Positions 7,469-13,559 of a stretch of 13,559 nt of DNA are shown in pieces. The translations under genes and the position numbers were made by a program. This stretch comes from Desulfovibrio sp. UBA6121. Lineage in GTDB: Bacteria; Desulfobacterota; Desulfovibrionia; Desulfovibrionales; Desulfovibrionaceae. The notes beneath the pieces were generated by a model. The model saw nothing but the letters and a program-made list of their open reading frames with translations, did no database searches and was not told where the DNA came from. Where the stretch lies: NCBI GenBank assembly GCA_002422505.1, contig DIVX01000069.1, forward strand, positions 1 through 13,559. The letters run 5' to 3'. Numbering within the stretch: position 1 is the first letter of the stretch; every line of letters starts with the position of its first letter.

Positions 7469-7493
7469 GGGCGCGTTCCTGCCCGGTTTTTTT
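7462..7493 (+). terminator. Intrinsic terminator between nikK and nikM
   Basis: A perfect 9-bp GC-rich stem, CCGGGCAGG (7462-7470) with CCTGCCCGG (7478-7486), has a 7-nt loop and is followed directly by seven T residues (7487-7493). It starts 21 bp after the nikK stop and ends 27 bp before the nikM start. No strong promoter is visible after it, so nikMLQO probably depends on partial read-through. Confidence 0.88.
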
Positions 7494-7520
7494 CCAAAAC
7501 GCACCACACAAGGACGGTCC

Positions 7521-8129
7521 ATGCATATTTCCGAAGGGGTCCTGTCCGTGCCCATCCTGGCCGCAGGCGCGGCCCTTACCGCCGTCGGCGTGTTCATCGG
7601 CCTGCGCAAGATAGACTACGACCGCCTCGTCACCGTCGCCATCCTCTCCGCCGCATTCTTCGTAGGCTCGCTCATCCACATTCCCATCGGCCCCTCCAGC
7701 GCGCACCTGATTTTGAACGGGCTGCTCGGCGCGGTGCTGGGTTGGGCAAGCTTTCCGGCCATCCTCGTCGGCCTGCTGCTTCAGGCCGTGCTGTTCCAAT
7801 ACGGCGGGCTCACTGTGCTCGGGGTGAACACCTTCGACATGGCCGCCCCGGCCGTGCTGTGCTCGGTTTTGTGCGCCCCGCTGCTGCGGCGCGGCGGCAA
7901 GGCCCGCGCCGTGGGCGCGTTTCTGTGCGGCTCGCTTTCGGTGCTTTTGGCCTCGCTGTTCACGGCCACGGCCCTCGGCCTCACGGACGAAGGCTTCAAG
8001 CAGGCAGCCGTCACCCTGGTGCTGGCCCATGTGCCTGTCATGCTCCTTGAAGGCGGCTTCACCGTGCTTGTGGTGGGCTACCTGTCCAAGGCCATGCCGG
8101 AAATCTTCCAAACACGGTTCACGGCTTAA
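7521..8129 (+). CDS. nikM: NikM, substrate-binding (S) membrane component of nickel ECF transporter
   Basis: An integral membrane protein of 202 aa in the CbiM/NikM family, with about six hydrophobic segments. It begins MHISEG. In NikM/CbiM the N-terminal amine and His2 take part in metal binding and the initiator Met is kept. A second conserved region, HIPIGPSSAHL (53-63), supplies another His, with His62 the likely equivalent of the structurally defined third ligand. There is no fused NikN domain, which agrees with the separate NikL encoded downstream. The ATG at 7521 is chosen because the MHI N-terminus is functionally conserved and because AAGGA (7510-7514) lies 6 bases upstream. Upstream in-frame codons run through the terminator and are not coding. 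CbiM proteins for cobalt are close relatives. NikK/NikL neighbours and the absence of cobalamin genes favour nickel. Confidence 0.87.
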   Translation: MHISEGVLSVPILAAGAALTAVGVFIGLRKIDYDRLVTVAILSAAFFVGSLIHIPIGPSSAHLILNGLLGAVLGWASFPAILVGLLLQAVLFQYGGLTVLGVNTFDMAAPAVLCSVLCAPLLRRGGKARAVGAFLCGSLSVLLASLFTATALGLTDEGFKQAAVTLVLAHVPVMLLEGGFTVLVVGYLSKAMPEIFQTRFTA

Positions 8130-8182
8130 GGCCAACGCCCAGGCCTCGCGCCCGGCCAGCCACAAGCCTTTGAGGAGACACC

Positions 8183-8914
8183 ATGCGCCGCGCCCTTTGC
8201 ATCACAACCCGCAGCCTCAACCGCAGCCCGGCCTTGCTGGCCCTGCTGCTGACCCTGTGCCTGCTGCCAGCCACCCCGGCCTGGGCGCACAAGGTCAGCG
8301 TATTCGCCTTTGTAGACGGCCCGAATATCGTCATCGACGCCTTCTATTCCAAGTCCAACAAGGTGAACCACGGCAAGATCACCGTGCAGAACGCCGCCAG
8401 CGGCGAGGTGTATCTTACCGCCACCACGGACGAAAACGGCGCGTTGACCCTGCCCGTGCCGCCCAAGGCCATTGCAGCCAAGGCCGACCTGCGCATTCTG
8501 CTGGTGGCGGGCGAAGGGCACCAGAACGATGTGCTGGTGACGGCGGCGGAGTTCGCCGGACTCAAGGCCCCGGCACAGGCCAAACCGGCCTCCCCGCCTG
8601 AGGCGAAAGCGGTCGCCAAACCTGCCGCCAACAAGCCCGACGCCTCAAAGAACGCCGCGGCTCCAGCCGTATCCGCCCCTGCCGCGCCGGGGCCTCAGGC
8701 CTCTCAGATAGACGAGGCGACCCTCACGCGCATCGTGGAGCAGGCGGTGGACAGCCGCATGGCTCCGGTGAAGCGCCTGCTTCTGGAATCAGCCCGCAGC
8801 GGCCCTAGCCTCACCGAGATCATCGGCGGCATCGGCTACATCGTGGGCCTGTTCGGCGTGGCGGCCTTCATCGCCGCGCGGCGCAAGCCCGGCCCGCCCA
8901 AGGGGCAAGCCTAG
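8183..8914 (+). CDS. nikL: NikL, membrane-anchored periplasmic accessory protein of nickel transporter
   Basis: A protein of 243 aa. A signal peptide ends at AWA (33-35), and the predicted mature form begins HKVSVFAFVDG, which is typical of NikL/CbiL-like proteins. A small beta-rich domain (36-130) resembles the carboxypeptidase-regulatory fold. An Ala/Pro/Lys-rich linker (about 131-175) follows, then a short amphipathic helix and one C-terminal membrane span in the conserved context IIGGIGYIVGLFGVAAF, ending in an Arg/Lys-rich tail. The topology is therefore a periplasmic domain tethered to the membrane, where it could work with NikM in the role that NikN or CbiN has elsewhere. GAGGAG (8172-8177) precedes the ATG. 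The gene lies 53 bp after nikM, and its stop is one base before the GTG of nikQ, so the two are probably translationally coupled. Confidence 0.83.
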   Translation: MRRALCITTRSLNRSPALLALLLTLCLLPATPAWAHKVSVFAFVDGPNIVIDAFYSKSNKVNHGKITVQNAASGEVYLTATTDENGALTLPVPPKAIAAKADLRILLVAGEGHQNDVLVTAAEFAGLKAPAQAKPASPPEAKAVAKPAANKPDASKNAAAPAVSAPAAPGPQASQIDEATLTRIVEQAVDSRMAPVKRLLLESARSGPSLTEIIGGIGYIVGLFGVAAFIAARRKPGPPKGQA

Positions 8915-8915
8915 C

Positions 8916-9671
8916 GTGATTGAAGAACCTTTCGCCGGGGGCGACAGTTTTCTGCATCGGGCCGACCCGCGCGCCAAGCTCGTGCTGGCCGCAACCCTGG
9001 CCTGCGTGCTGGCGGTGAGCTCCGGCTGGCAGGCCCCGGCCCTGGCCCTGTGCATTGGCGCTGGCCTGGTGCTCTGGGCCCGGTTGCCCGGCCGGGCATT
9101 CTGGCGCAGAATGCTCACAATCAACGGCTTCGTGGCCTTCCTGTGGGTCTTTCTGCCCTTCAGCACCCCCGGCGAAACGGCCTTTCGGCTGGGGCCGCTG
9201 GAGGTCACCAGCCAGGGCCTTAGCCTCGCGCTGCTCATAAGCCTCAAAACCAACGCCATCATGCTGGCCTTTCTGGCCCTTGTGGCCACCTCCGACGCGG
9301 CCTCTTTGGGCCAGGCCATGCACCGGCTGCGCGTTCCGGCCAAGCTTGTGTTTCTTTTCCTCTTCACCTATCGCTTCATTCACGTCATCAACGCGGAACG
9401 GCAGCGCCTGGTCCAGGCGGCGCGGCTGCGCGGGTTCAAGGCCCGCAGCAACGCGCACACCTACCGCACCCTGGCCTCGCTGCTGGCGATGGTGCTTGTG
9501 GGGGCCATGCGCCGCGCGGAAATGACCCGGCGGGCCATGCTGCTGCGTGGTTTCAACGGCAGCTTCACCACCCTGCGCACCTTTCGCATGGGCCTGGGCG
9601 AGCGGCTTTTTCTGGCCACTGGCGCGGCCTATGCGGTCGTACTCATTCTTGTGGAGGTTCTGAATGCCTGA
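8916..9671 (+). CDS. nikQ: NikQ, EcfT-type transmembrane coupling component of nickel transporter
   Basis: A protein of 251 aa in the CbiQ/EcfT family. Hydrophobic segments lie at about 22-38, 40-55, 66-82, 104-125 and 230-248. A long cytoplasmic helical region carries the two coupling motifs with small-Arg-Gly ends, ARLRGF (169-174) and AMLLRGF (207-213), which engage the grooves of the ATPase. It links ATP hydrolysis by NikO to movement of NikM. Translation starts at GTG (8916), with AGGGG (8901-8905) inside the end of nikL as a possible ribosome site. The DPRAKL segment (18-23) near the N-terminus is typical of EcfT. The 3' end overlaps nikO by 8 bp. Confidence 0.9.
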   Translation: MIEEPFAGGDSFLHRADPRAKLVLAATLACVLAVSSGWQAPALALCIGAGLVLWARLPGRAFWRRMLTINGFVAFLWVFLPFSTPGETAFRLGPLEVTSQGLSLALLISLKTNAIMLAFLALVATSDAASLGQAMHRLRVPAKLVFLFLFTYRFIHVINAERQRLVQAARLRGFKARSNAHTYRTLASLLAMVLVGAMRRAEMTRRAMLLRGFNGSFTTLRTFRMGLGERLFLATGAAYAVVLILVEVLNA

Positions 9672-10383
9672 TGCCCCGCTGCTGGACTTGCGCCAGGTGG
9701 GCTTTGTCTACGCGCCGGGCGCAAGCCCGGTCTTTCATGGCGTGGACTTCGCCCTGGAGCCTGGCCAGCGCATCGGGCTTTTCGGCCCCAACGGCTGCGG
9801 CAAAACCACCCTGCTCTCGGTGATGATGGGCCTGCTTCCTGCCAGCAGCGGCGAAGTGCGCCACCTTGGCCGCCCCATGCGCACCGAGGCCGACTTCGCC
9901 CAACTACGGCGCGGCATTGGCCTCTTGCTGCAGAACGCAGACGATCAGATTCTGTTTCCCACCGTGCTCGACGACGTGGCCTTCGGCCCGCTGAACCTGG
10001 GCCTAAGCCCGGCGCAAGCCGCAGCCGAGGCCAGGGAGGCTCTGGCCTTTGTGGGCATGGAGGGCTTTGAGGACCGCCTGACGCACCGGCTTTCCGGCGG
10101 CGAAAAGAAATTGGTGACCCTGGCCGGGGTGCTGGCCATGCGCCCCAAGGCCCTGCTGCTGGACGAACCCACAAGCAGCCTGGACCCGGCCACCCGGCAC
10201 CGGCTCATCCACATACTGAACAGCCTGGAAGCCGCCGTGCTTACGGTTTCGCACGACTGGGACTTCCTGAACCTCGTCTCCGGCGACTTCTACACCATCG
10301 ACTCTGGGCGGCTTGTGAAAGAGGCGGCAGCAGAGCTGCACTGGCACCCGCACGCCCACCCCCACCCGGACCAACCACACTAA
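9664..10383 (+). CDS. nikO: NikO, ATPase component of nickel ECF transporter with His-rich tail
   Basis: A protein of 239 aa in the CbiO/EcfA family and the energising subunit of the transporter. Motifs in order: Walker A GPNGCGKTT (41-49), Q-loop LLQNADDQIL (88-97; the DDQ form is typical of ECF ATPases), signature LSGGEKK (143-149), Walker B ALLLDEP (163-169), D-loop SSLD (171-174) and switch His197 in SHDWD. There is one ATPase gene, so it should work as a homodimer. The last 14 residues contain six His (HWHPHAHPHPDQPH) and may bind nickel on the cytoplasmic side. The ATG overlaps the nikQ end (8 bp, different frame), which implies coupling. There is no clear terminator after the TAA. The next gene has its own promoter-like sequence. 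Confidence 0.92.
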   Translation: MPDAPLLDLRQVGFVYAPGASPVFHGVDFALEPGQRIGLFGPNGCGKTTLLSVMMGLLPASSGEVRHLGRPMRTEADFAQLRRGIGLLLQNADDQILFPTVLDDVAFGPLNLGLSPAQAAAEAREALAFVGMEGFEDRLTHRLSGGEKKLVTLAGVLAMRPKALLLDEPTSSLDPATRHRLIHILNSLEAAVLTVSHDWDFLNLVSGDFYTIDSGRLVKEAAAELHWHPHAHPHPDQPH

Positions 10384-10396
10384 ATTCCTCTCTGCG

Positions 10397-10426
10397 TTGA
10401 CAGCGCCTTTCCCCGTAGGCTATTGG
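10397..10426 (+). promoter_or_regulatory. Predicted sigma-70 promoter for the DHH phosphoesterase gene
   Basis: A perfect -35 box TTGACA (10397-10402) is followed after 18 bp by a weak -10, TATTGG (10421-10426). It lies 14 bp after the nikO stop and about 50 bp before the chosen start of the next gene. The -10 match is only three of six, so confidence rests mainly on the -35 box and on position. Confidence 0.42.
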
Positions 10427-10475
10427 TTCAAATGGCCCATTCATGTCGCTGATAACAAAAGTCAAAGGAATGCCC

Positions 10476-11393
10476 ATGCGACTCGTGACCCGTTCGGATT
10501 TCGATGGCCTGGTCTGCTCGGTACTGCTCAAAGAGCTTGGGCTCATCGACGACTATCTTTTCGCCCACCCCAAGGACCTGCAGGACGGGCTCATCACGGT
10601 GACGGAAAACGACGTGCTGGCCAACGTTCCTTATGTGCCGGGCTGCGGCATGTGGTTTGACCACCACACCAGCGAAACCGCGCGCCTGGGCAAGGATCTG
10701 GTTTTCAAGGGCGCCAGCAAGCCGCTCAAAAGCTGCGCCAGGGTCATTTGGGATTACTACGAGGGCGACAAGAGCCTGCCCAAGCACCTGCATGTGCTGC
10801 TCGACGCCGTGGACAAGGTGGACAGCGCCACCCTGACCCCGCAGGAAATTTCCGATCCCAAGGGCTGGATCCTGCTCGGCTTCATCATGGACCCGCGCAC
10901 GGGCCTGGGCCGCTTCAAAGACTTCCGCGTAAGCAATTACCAGCTCATGCTGGAAATGATCGACTACTGCCGCACCATGAAGGCCGAGGAAATACTGAAG
11001 CTGCCCGATGTGGCCGAGCGCGTGGAGGTGTACGAGGAACAGTCGCGGCTGTTCGTCGATATGCTGCGCCGCACCTCAACGGCCCAAGAAAATCTCATCA
11101 TCACCGACCTGCGCGGCGAGGACATCATCTACGCGGGCAACCGCTTCCTCGTCCACACGCTGTTCCTCAAGTGCAACATAAGCTTGCAGATAATGTGGGG
11201 CGTGCGCAGGCAGAACGTCGTCATCACGGTGGGGCACAGCGTGCTTAAGCGCAACTGCAAAACCAACGTCGGCAGGCTGATGCTGGAGTATGGCGGCGGC
11301 GGCCACGACAAGGTCGGCACCTGCCAGGTGCCGGTGGAGCGCGCGGACGCGGTGGTCAAGGCCCTGGCCGAAAGCATCGTCGCCGCAGGCTGA
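10476..11393 (+). CDS. DHH/DHHA1-family phosphoesterase (exopolyphosphatase-like)
   Basis: A cytoplasmic protein of 305 aa. The N-terminal DHH domain shows SDFDG (7-11), the name-giving DHH at 62-64 in WFDHHTSE, SCARVIW (87-93) and DAVDKVDS (110-117), which together supply the metal-binding Asp and His residues. The C-terminal DHHA1 domain carries the substrate motif GGGGHDKVG (273-281). Family members hydrolyse phosphodiester or phosphoanhydride bonds: oligoribonucleotides (NrnA), cyclic dinucleotides (GdpP), pyrophosphate, or polyphosphate. There is no membrane, PAS or CBS domain, so GdpP and CBS-type pyrophosphatases are unlikely. The substrate cannot be told from sequence. The start at 10476 is chosen because AAGGA (10465-10469) is 6 bases away and the protein then begins directly before the first motif. 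In-frame ATGs at 10443 and 10470 are alternatives. The stop lies 10 bp from the end of the convergent neighbour. Confidence 0.8.
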   Translation: MRLVTRSDFDGLVCSVLLKELGLIDDYLFAHPKDLQDGLITVTENDVLANVPYVPGCGMWFDHHTSETARLGKDLVFKGASKPLKSCARVIWDYYEGDKSLPKHLHVLLDAVDKVDSATLTPQEISDPKGWILLGFIMDPRTGLGRFKDFRVSNYQLMLEMIDYCRTMKAEEILKLPDVAERVEVYEEQSRLFVDMLRRTSTAQENLIITDLRGEDIIYAGNRFLVHTLFLKCNISLQIMWGVRRQNVVITVGHSVLKRNCKTNVGRLMLEYGGGGHDKVGTCQVPVERADAVVKALAESIVAAG

Positions 11394-11403
11394 AGGCCCG
11401 GCC

Positions 11404-12168
11404 CTACAATTCCGACAGCACCCGCCGGATCTTGTCCGAGTGGGCCGCGTAGTACGCCTTGGCAAAGGCGCGCAAACGCTTTTCGCAGGCCTCTGGCGCG
11501 GGCAGTTCCGGGGCGCGCCATATCTTGAGCGCGGCAAAGTCCAGCGGCTGAAAGTCCATGCCCTTGTCCAGGCTCTCCGCCCCTAGGGCGTTGGTGATGG
11601 CGCCCTGGCCCGGCGCCTCGGTGGTGCTGATGCTGCGGGCATACTGCAGCACAGAGGACGCGGGCATGTCCGCGTTGAGCTTTGCGATGCGTTCGTTCAC
11701 CCGCCGCCCCAGGCTCTCCACCATTTTGTAATGCAGGCTCATGCGCTTGCGGCCCTTGTGCTCCGGGTCGTCCTCGTACTCGCCGTTCATGTATACTTCG
11801 CAGGCGCGGTGCAACTCGGCATAGGCCAGCAGCAGCAGCCTTTCAAAGCGGGTGGAGGGCAGAAAGGCGAAGGGCGCCGCCTCCGGCCGCCACGTGCGCG
11901 AACCGGACTGCGTCTGCGCCTCTGGAAACGGAGCGGCCAGGCCCAGGGCCGCGAAGAATTCCGCCTCGCCCTGGGGGCCAAGCAAAAGCGAGCGCAGGTA
12001 GAAGACGCGGGCGTACACCTTGGCTGCCTGGGCGCGCAGGTCCTCGACACGGATCATGAAATCATCGCGCTGGTCTTCCAGGGCTTTGCGCGCGCCAAAG
12101 AAGGTGCCCGCCATTTCGGAGAGCACTTCCGACTCCAAAGCCACTGCCAAAGACTTGTACCTGTCCAC
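11404..12168 (-). CDS. Hypothetical protein, soluble and largely helical
   Basis: I do not recognise this family. From the GTG at 12168 it is 254 aa. It has no signal peptide or membrane segment. The first ~75 residues are predicted to form long amphipathic helices rich in Glu, Arg and Ala (LESEVLSEMAG, ARKALEDQRDDF, RVEDLRAQAAKVYARVFYLRSLL), suggesting a coiled-coil or helical bundle. A Pro/Gly-containing break at about 90-105 is followed by more helices, including FERLLLLAYAELHRACEVYM, and a basic C-terminus. No catalytic motif is evident. GTG 12168 is preferred because GAGG lies 5 bases upstream. An ATG at 12234 would give 276 aa but has no visible ribosome site, and an ATG at 12336 would overlap the divergent glycosyltransferase gene. 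The frame is open throughout and uses codons like its neighbours, so it is probably a real gene. Confidence 0.65.
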   Translation of the reverse strand: MDRYKSLAVALESEVLSEMAGTFFGARKALEDQRDDFMIRVEDLRAQAAKVYARVFYLRSLLLGPQGEAEFFAALGLAAPFPEAQTQSGSRTWRPEAAPFAFLPSTRFERLLLLAYAELHRACEVYMNGEYEDDPEHKGRKRMSLHYKMVESLGRRVNERIAKLNADMPASSVLQYARSISTTEAPGQGAITNALGAESLDKGMDFQPLDFAALKIWRAPELPAPEACEKRLRAFAKAYYAAHSDKIRRVLSEL

Positions 12169-12326
12169 GCCGTCCTCGCCTGTTTGCCTGATATCATGAA
12201 CCGCTACGCCATTCGCCACACGGATGCAACGCATACGCGCAGGGCAGAACCAGCTTGCCCAGGCGCTCTCAAAGCGATAGGGAAAAGAGCCTTGACGCCA
12301 ACGAACCAGCGCCCAGAAGGACCGCC

Positions 12327-13421
12327 ATGCAGCCACAATCCCTGTGCTTCTTCAACACCAACGGTCCCTGGGGCGGTGGGGAGCACTGGCATTTTGAAAA
12401 CGCCCTGCTCGCGCGGGACAAAGGCTACAGGGTCAGCGTTGTGGCGGGCAAGGGCAGCGTGCTGGCGCAACGCCTTGCGGGCCAGCCGGGCATCCGCCTG
12501 TTCACGCCCGGCCTGGGCGCGCTGGCCTTCCTGAACCCCTTGGCGCTGCTGCGGCTTAGGGCTTTTTTCCGGCAGGAGCAGGTGGACGCCGTGCTTTTGT
12601 GCCTGCCGCGCGACATGAAGGCCGGGGGCATGGCCGCCAAGCTCGCAGGCGTGCCGGACATCATCTACCGCCGGGGCATAGCCGTGCCCGTGCGCAACAG
12701 TTTTTTGAACCGCCAGCTGTTCCGGCGCGTGCTCACCAAACTCATCGTGAACTCCGAGGAAACCCGGCGCTGCGTGCTGGGCAATAACGCCGCCCTCATG
12801 CCGCCGGAGCACATCCACCTTATATACAACGGCTTCGACGTTGCAGCGTTCGACGCCAGACAAAGCGCGCCGCTGGTCGCCCGCAGACCCGGCGAACTGG
12901 TCATCGGCACTGCCGGGCGGCTTACGCTCCAAAAAGGCCAGCGCCTGCTCATCGAAGCTGTGGCGCTCCTGCGCGGCCAAGACGCACCGCCCTTCCGGGT
13001 GCTCATTGCCGGCAGCGGCGAGCTGGAAACGGAGCTCAAGGCCCAGGCGCGGGCCCTCGGGCTGGAAAAGCAGGTGGAGTTCCTGGGCTTCGTCACCGAC
13101 ATGAAGGCTTTTCACCAAAGCGTGGACATCTTCGCCCTGCCCTCGCTGTGGGAGGGCTTCGGCTTTGTGCTGGCGGAGGCCATGACCATGGGCCTGCCCG
13201 TGGCGGCCTTCAATGTAAGCAGCATCCCCGAGGTGGTGGAGCCGGGCGTAACGGGCCTGCTGTGCCCGCCGGACGCAGCCGCCCTGGCCGACAACTTGCT
13301 GCGCCTGCTGCGCGATGAAAATTTGCGCAAGACCCTTGGTGAGCAGGGACGCGCGCGGGTTGTGCAACGCTTCGAAGTGGGCAAGACCTTTGCCGCCCTT
13401 GAGGCCTGTTTGCGGGCCTGA
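12327..13421 (+). CDS. Glycosyltransferase family 4 (GT-B fold) protein
   Basis: A cytoplasmic or membrane-associated enzyme of 364 aa that transfers a sugar from a nucleotide-sugar donor, probably in lipopolysaccharide or other surface glycan synthesis. The N-terminal acceptor half begins with NTNGPWGGGEHW (10-21), the Gly-rich loop of GT4 enzymes. The donor-binding half shows IVNSEETRR (140-148), IYNGFD (166-171), GTAGRLTLQKG (194-204; Arg198 and Lys203 are the usual phosphate-binding pair), AGSGELE (228-234) and the EX7E motif Glu276/Glu284 in LWEGFGFVLAEAM. The start at 12327 has AAGGA (12317-12321) 5 bases upstream. An earlier in-frame ATG (12255) would extend it across the region upstream of the divergent gene and adds no family sequence. 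Donor and acceptor cannot be named. No other surface-polysaccharide gene is in view, so it may be a lone gene. Confidence 0.87.
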   Translation: MQPQSLCFFNTNGPWGGGEHWHFENALLARDKGYRVSVVAGKGSVLAQRLAGQPGIRLFTPGLGALAFLNPLALLRLRAFFRQEQVDAVLLCLPRDMKAGGMAAKLAGVPDIIYRRGIAVPVRNSFLNRQLFRRVLTKLIVNSEETRRCVLGNNAALMPPEHIHLIYNGFDVAAFDARQSAPLVARRPGELVIGTAGRLTLQKGQRLLIEAVALLRGQDAPPFRVLIAGSGELETELKAQARALGLEKQVEFLGFVTDMKAFHQSVDIFALPSLWEGFGFVLAEAMTMGLPVAAFNVSSIPEVVEPGVTGLLCPPDAAALADNLLRLLRDENLRKTLGEQGRARVVQRFEVGKTFAALEACLRA

Positions 13422-13485
13422 AGCCGCGCATCGGCCCCGAATGCGGATTATTTCAGCCGCCCGTGACTTTTTCTGCTGCTTTTTG

Positions 13486-13515
13486 TTGACAATTGAAGCG
13501 CAGCAAGGGTAAAGC
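13486..13515 (+). promoter_or_regulatory. Predicted promoter of the tRNA-Pro gene
   Basis: A perfect -35 TTGACA (13486-13491) and TAAAGC (13510-13515) are separated by 18 bp and followed by a GC-rich discriminator (CCTCCTCGC) just before the tRNA. A strong -35 with a GC-rich discriminator is typical of stable-RNA promoters under stringent control. The -10 match is modest. Confidence 0.55.
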
Positions 13516-13528
13516 CCTCCTCGCACGT

Positions 13529-13559
13529 CGGGATGTAGCGCAGTCTGGTAGCGCACCTG
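13529..13559 (+). tRNA. tRNA-Pro, 5' part (cut by window end)
   Basis: The last 31 bases fit the start of a tRNA: acceptor strand CGGGATG, TA at positions 8-9, D stem GCGC/GCGC with loop AGTCTGGTA, A26, then CCTG opening the anticodon stem. A first base of C with this CGG...TAGCGCAG-CTGGTAGCGCA pattern matches bacterial tRNA-Pro. The anticodon is outside the window, so the isoacceptor is unknown. Whether CCA is encoded also cannot be seen, which matters for interpreting the cca gene at 5336-6457. Confidence 0.85.

Noticed and set aside
12189..12234. Short palindromes TGATATCA and ATGCAACGCAT between or within the start of the divergent gene pair
   Set aside because: They are only 8-11 bp long, have no matching known operator, and may lie inside the coding region if the upstream start at 12234 is used.
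13427..13450. Possible terminator after the glycosyltransferase gene (CGCAT/ATGCG followed by GATTATTT)
   Set aside because: The stem has only 5 bp, with mismatches toward the loop and no true T-run, so it is too weak to call.
12204..13556. Long minus-strand open frame (450 codons) opposite the glycosyltransferase gene
   Set aside because: It also runs through the tRNA start and intergenic DNA, and its translation is low-quality Gln/His/Ala-rich sequence. The plus-strand frame has all GT4 motifs.
1..13559. Mobile elements, CRISPR arrays, defence or toxin systems
   Set aside because: I saw no transposase, integrase, direct-repeat array, or nuclease/toxin-like small gene. Base composition and codon use look even across the window.

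Overview
The window is a GC-rich (by eye roughly two-thirds G+C), densely coding stretch of a bacterial chromosome. It most resembles the Desulfovibrio group of sulfate reducers (Desulfovibrionaceae). Two gene orders point there from memory of those genomes: a biotin ligase, pyruvate carboxylase and PEP-synthase-like cluster, and a nickel ECF transporter laid out as nikK-M-L-Q-O. No species is claimed.

Positions 1-5269 (minus strand) carry a pyruvate-metabolism cluster read right to left: birA (biotin-protein ligase), pyc (single-chain pyruvate carboxylase with its own biotin domain and an extra C-terminal zinc ribbon) and the first 165 codons of a PEP-synthase-family gene that runs off the left edge. 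BirA would biotinylate PYC. PYC (pyruvate to oxaloacetate) and PEP synthase (pyruvate to PEP) are the two usual exits from pyruvate into biosynthesis. The last gene seems to have its own promoter.

Divergently from birA, 5336-6457 (plus strand) encodes a class II tRNA nucleotidyltransferase with an HD domain. Its catalytic core is intact, but it lacks most of the flexible loop that CCA-adding enzymes use for A addition, so it may be a CC-adding enzyme.

Positions 6668-10383 (plus strand) hold a nickel uptake operon: NikK (periplasmic, DUF4198), NikM (S component), NikL (membrane-anchored accessory protein), NikQ (EcfT) and NikO (ATPase with a histidine-rich tail). The 210-bp region before nikK has a long-spaced inverted repeat with NikR-like half-sites. 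A strong intrinsic terminator separates nikK from nikM, and a 14-nt segment of the nikK leader is exactly complementary to the left side of that terminator.

Downstream are a DHH-family phosphoesterase (own promoter), a convergent minus-strand gene of unknown function, a GT4 glycosyltransferase and, at the right edge, the first 31 nt of a tRNA-Pro with a promoter in front. I found no insertion sequence, phage gene, CRISPR array or toxin-antitoxin pair. This looks like core chromosome rather than an accessory island. The best leads are in details of known families rather than in a wholly new system.
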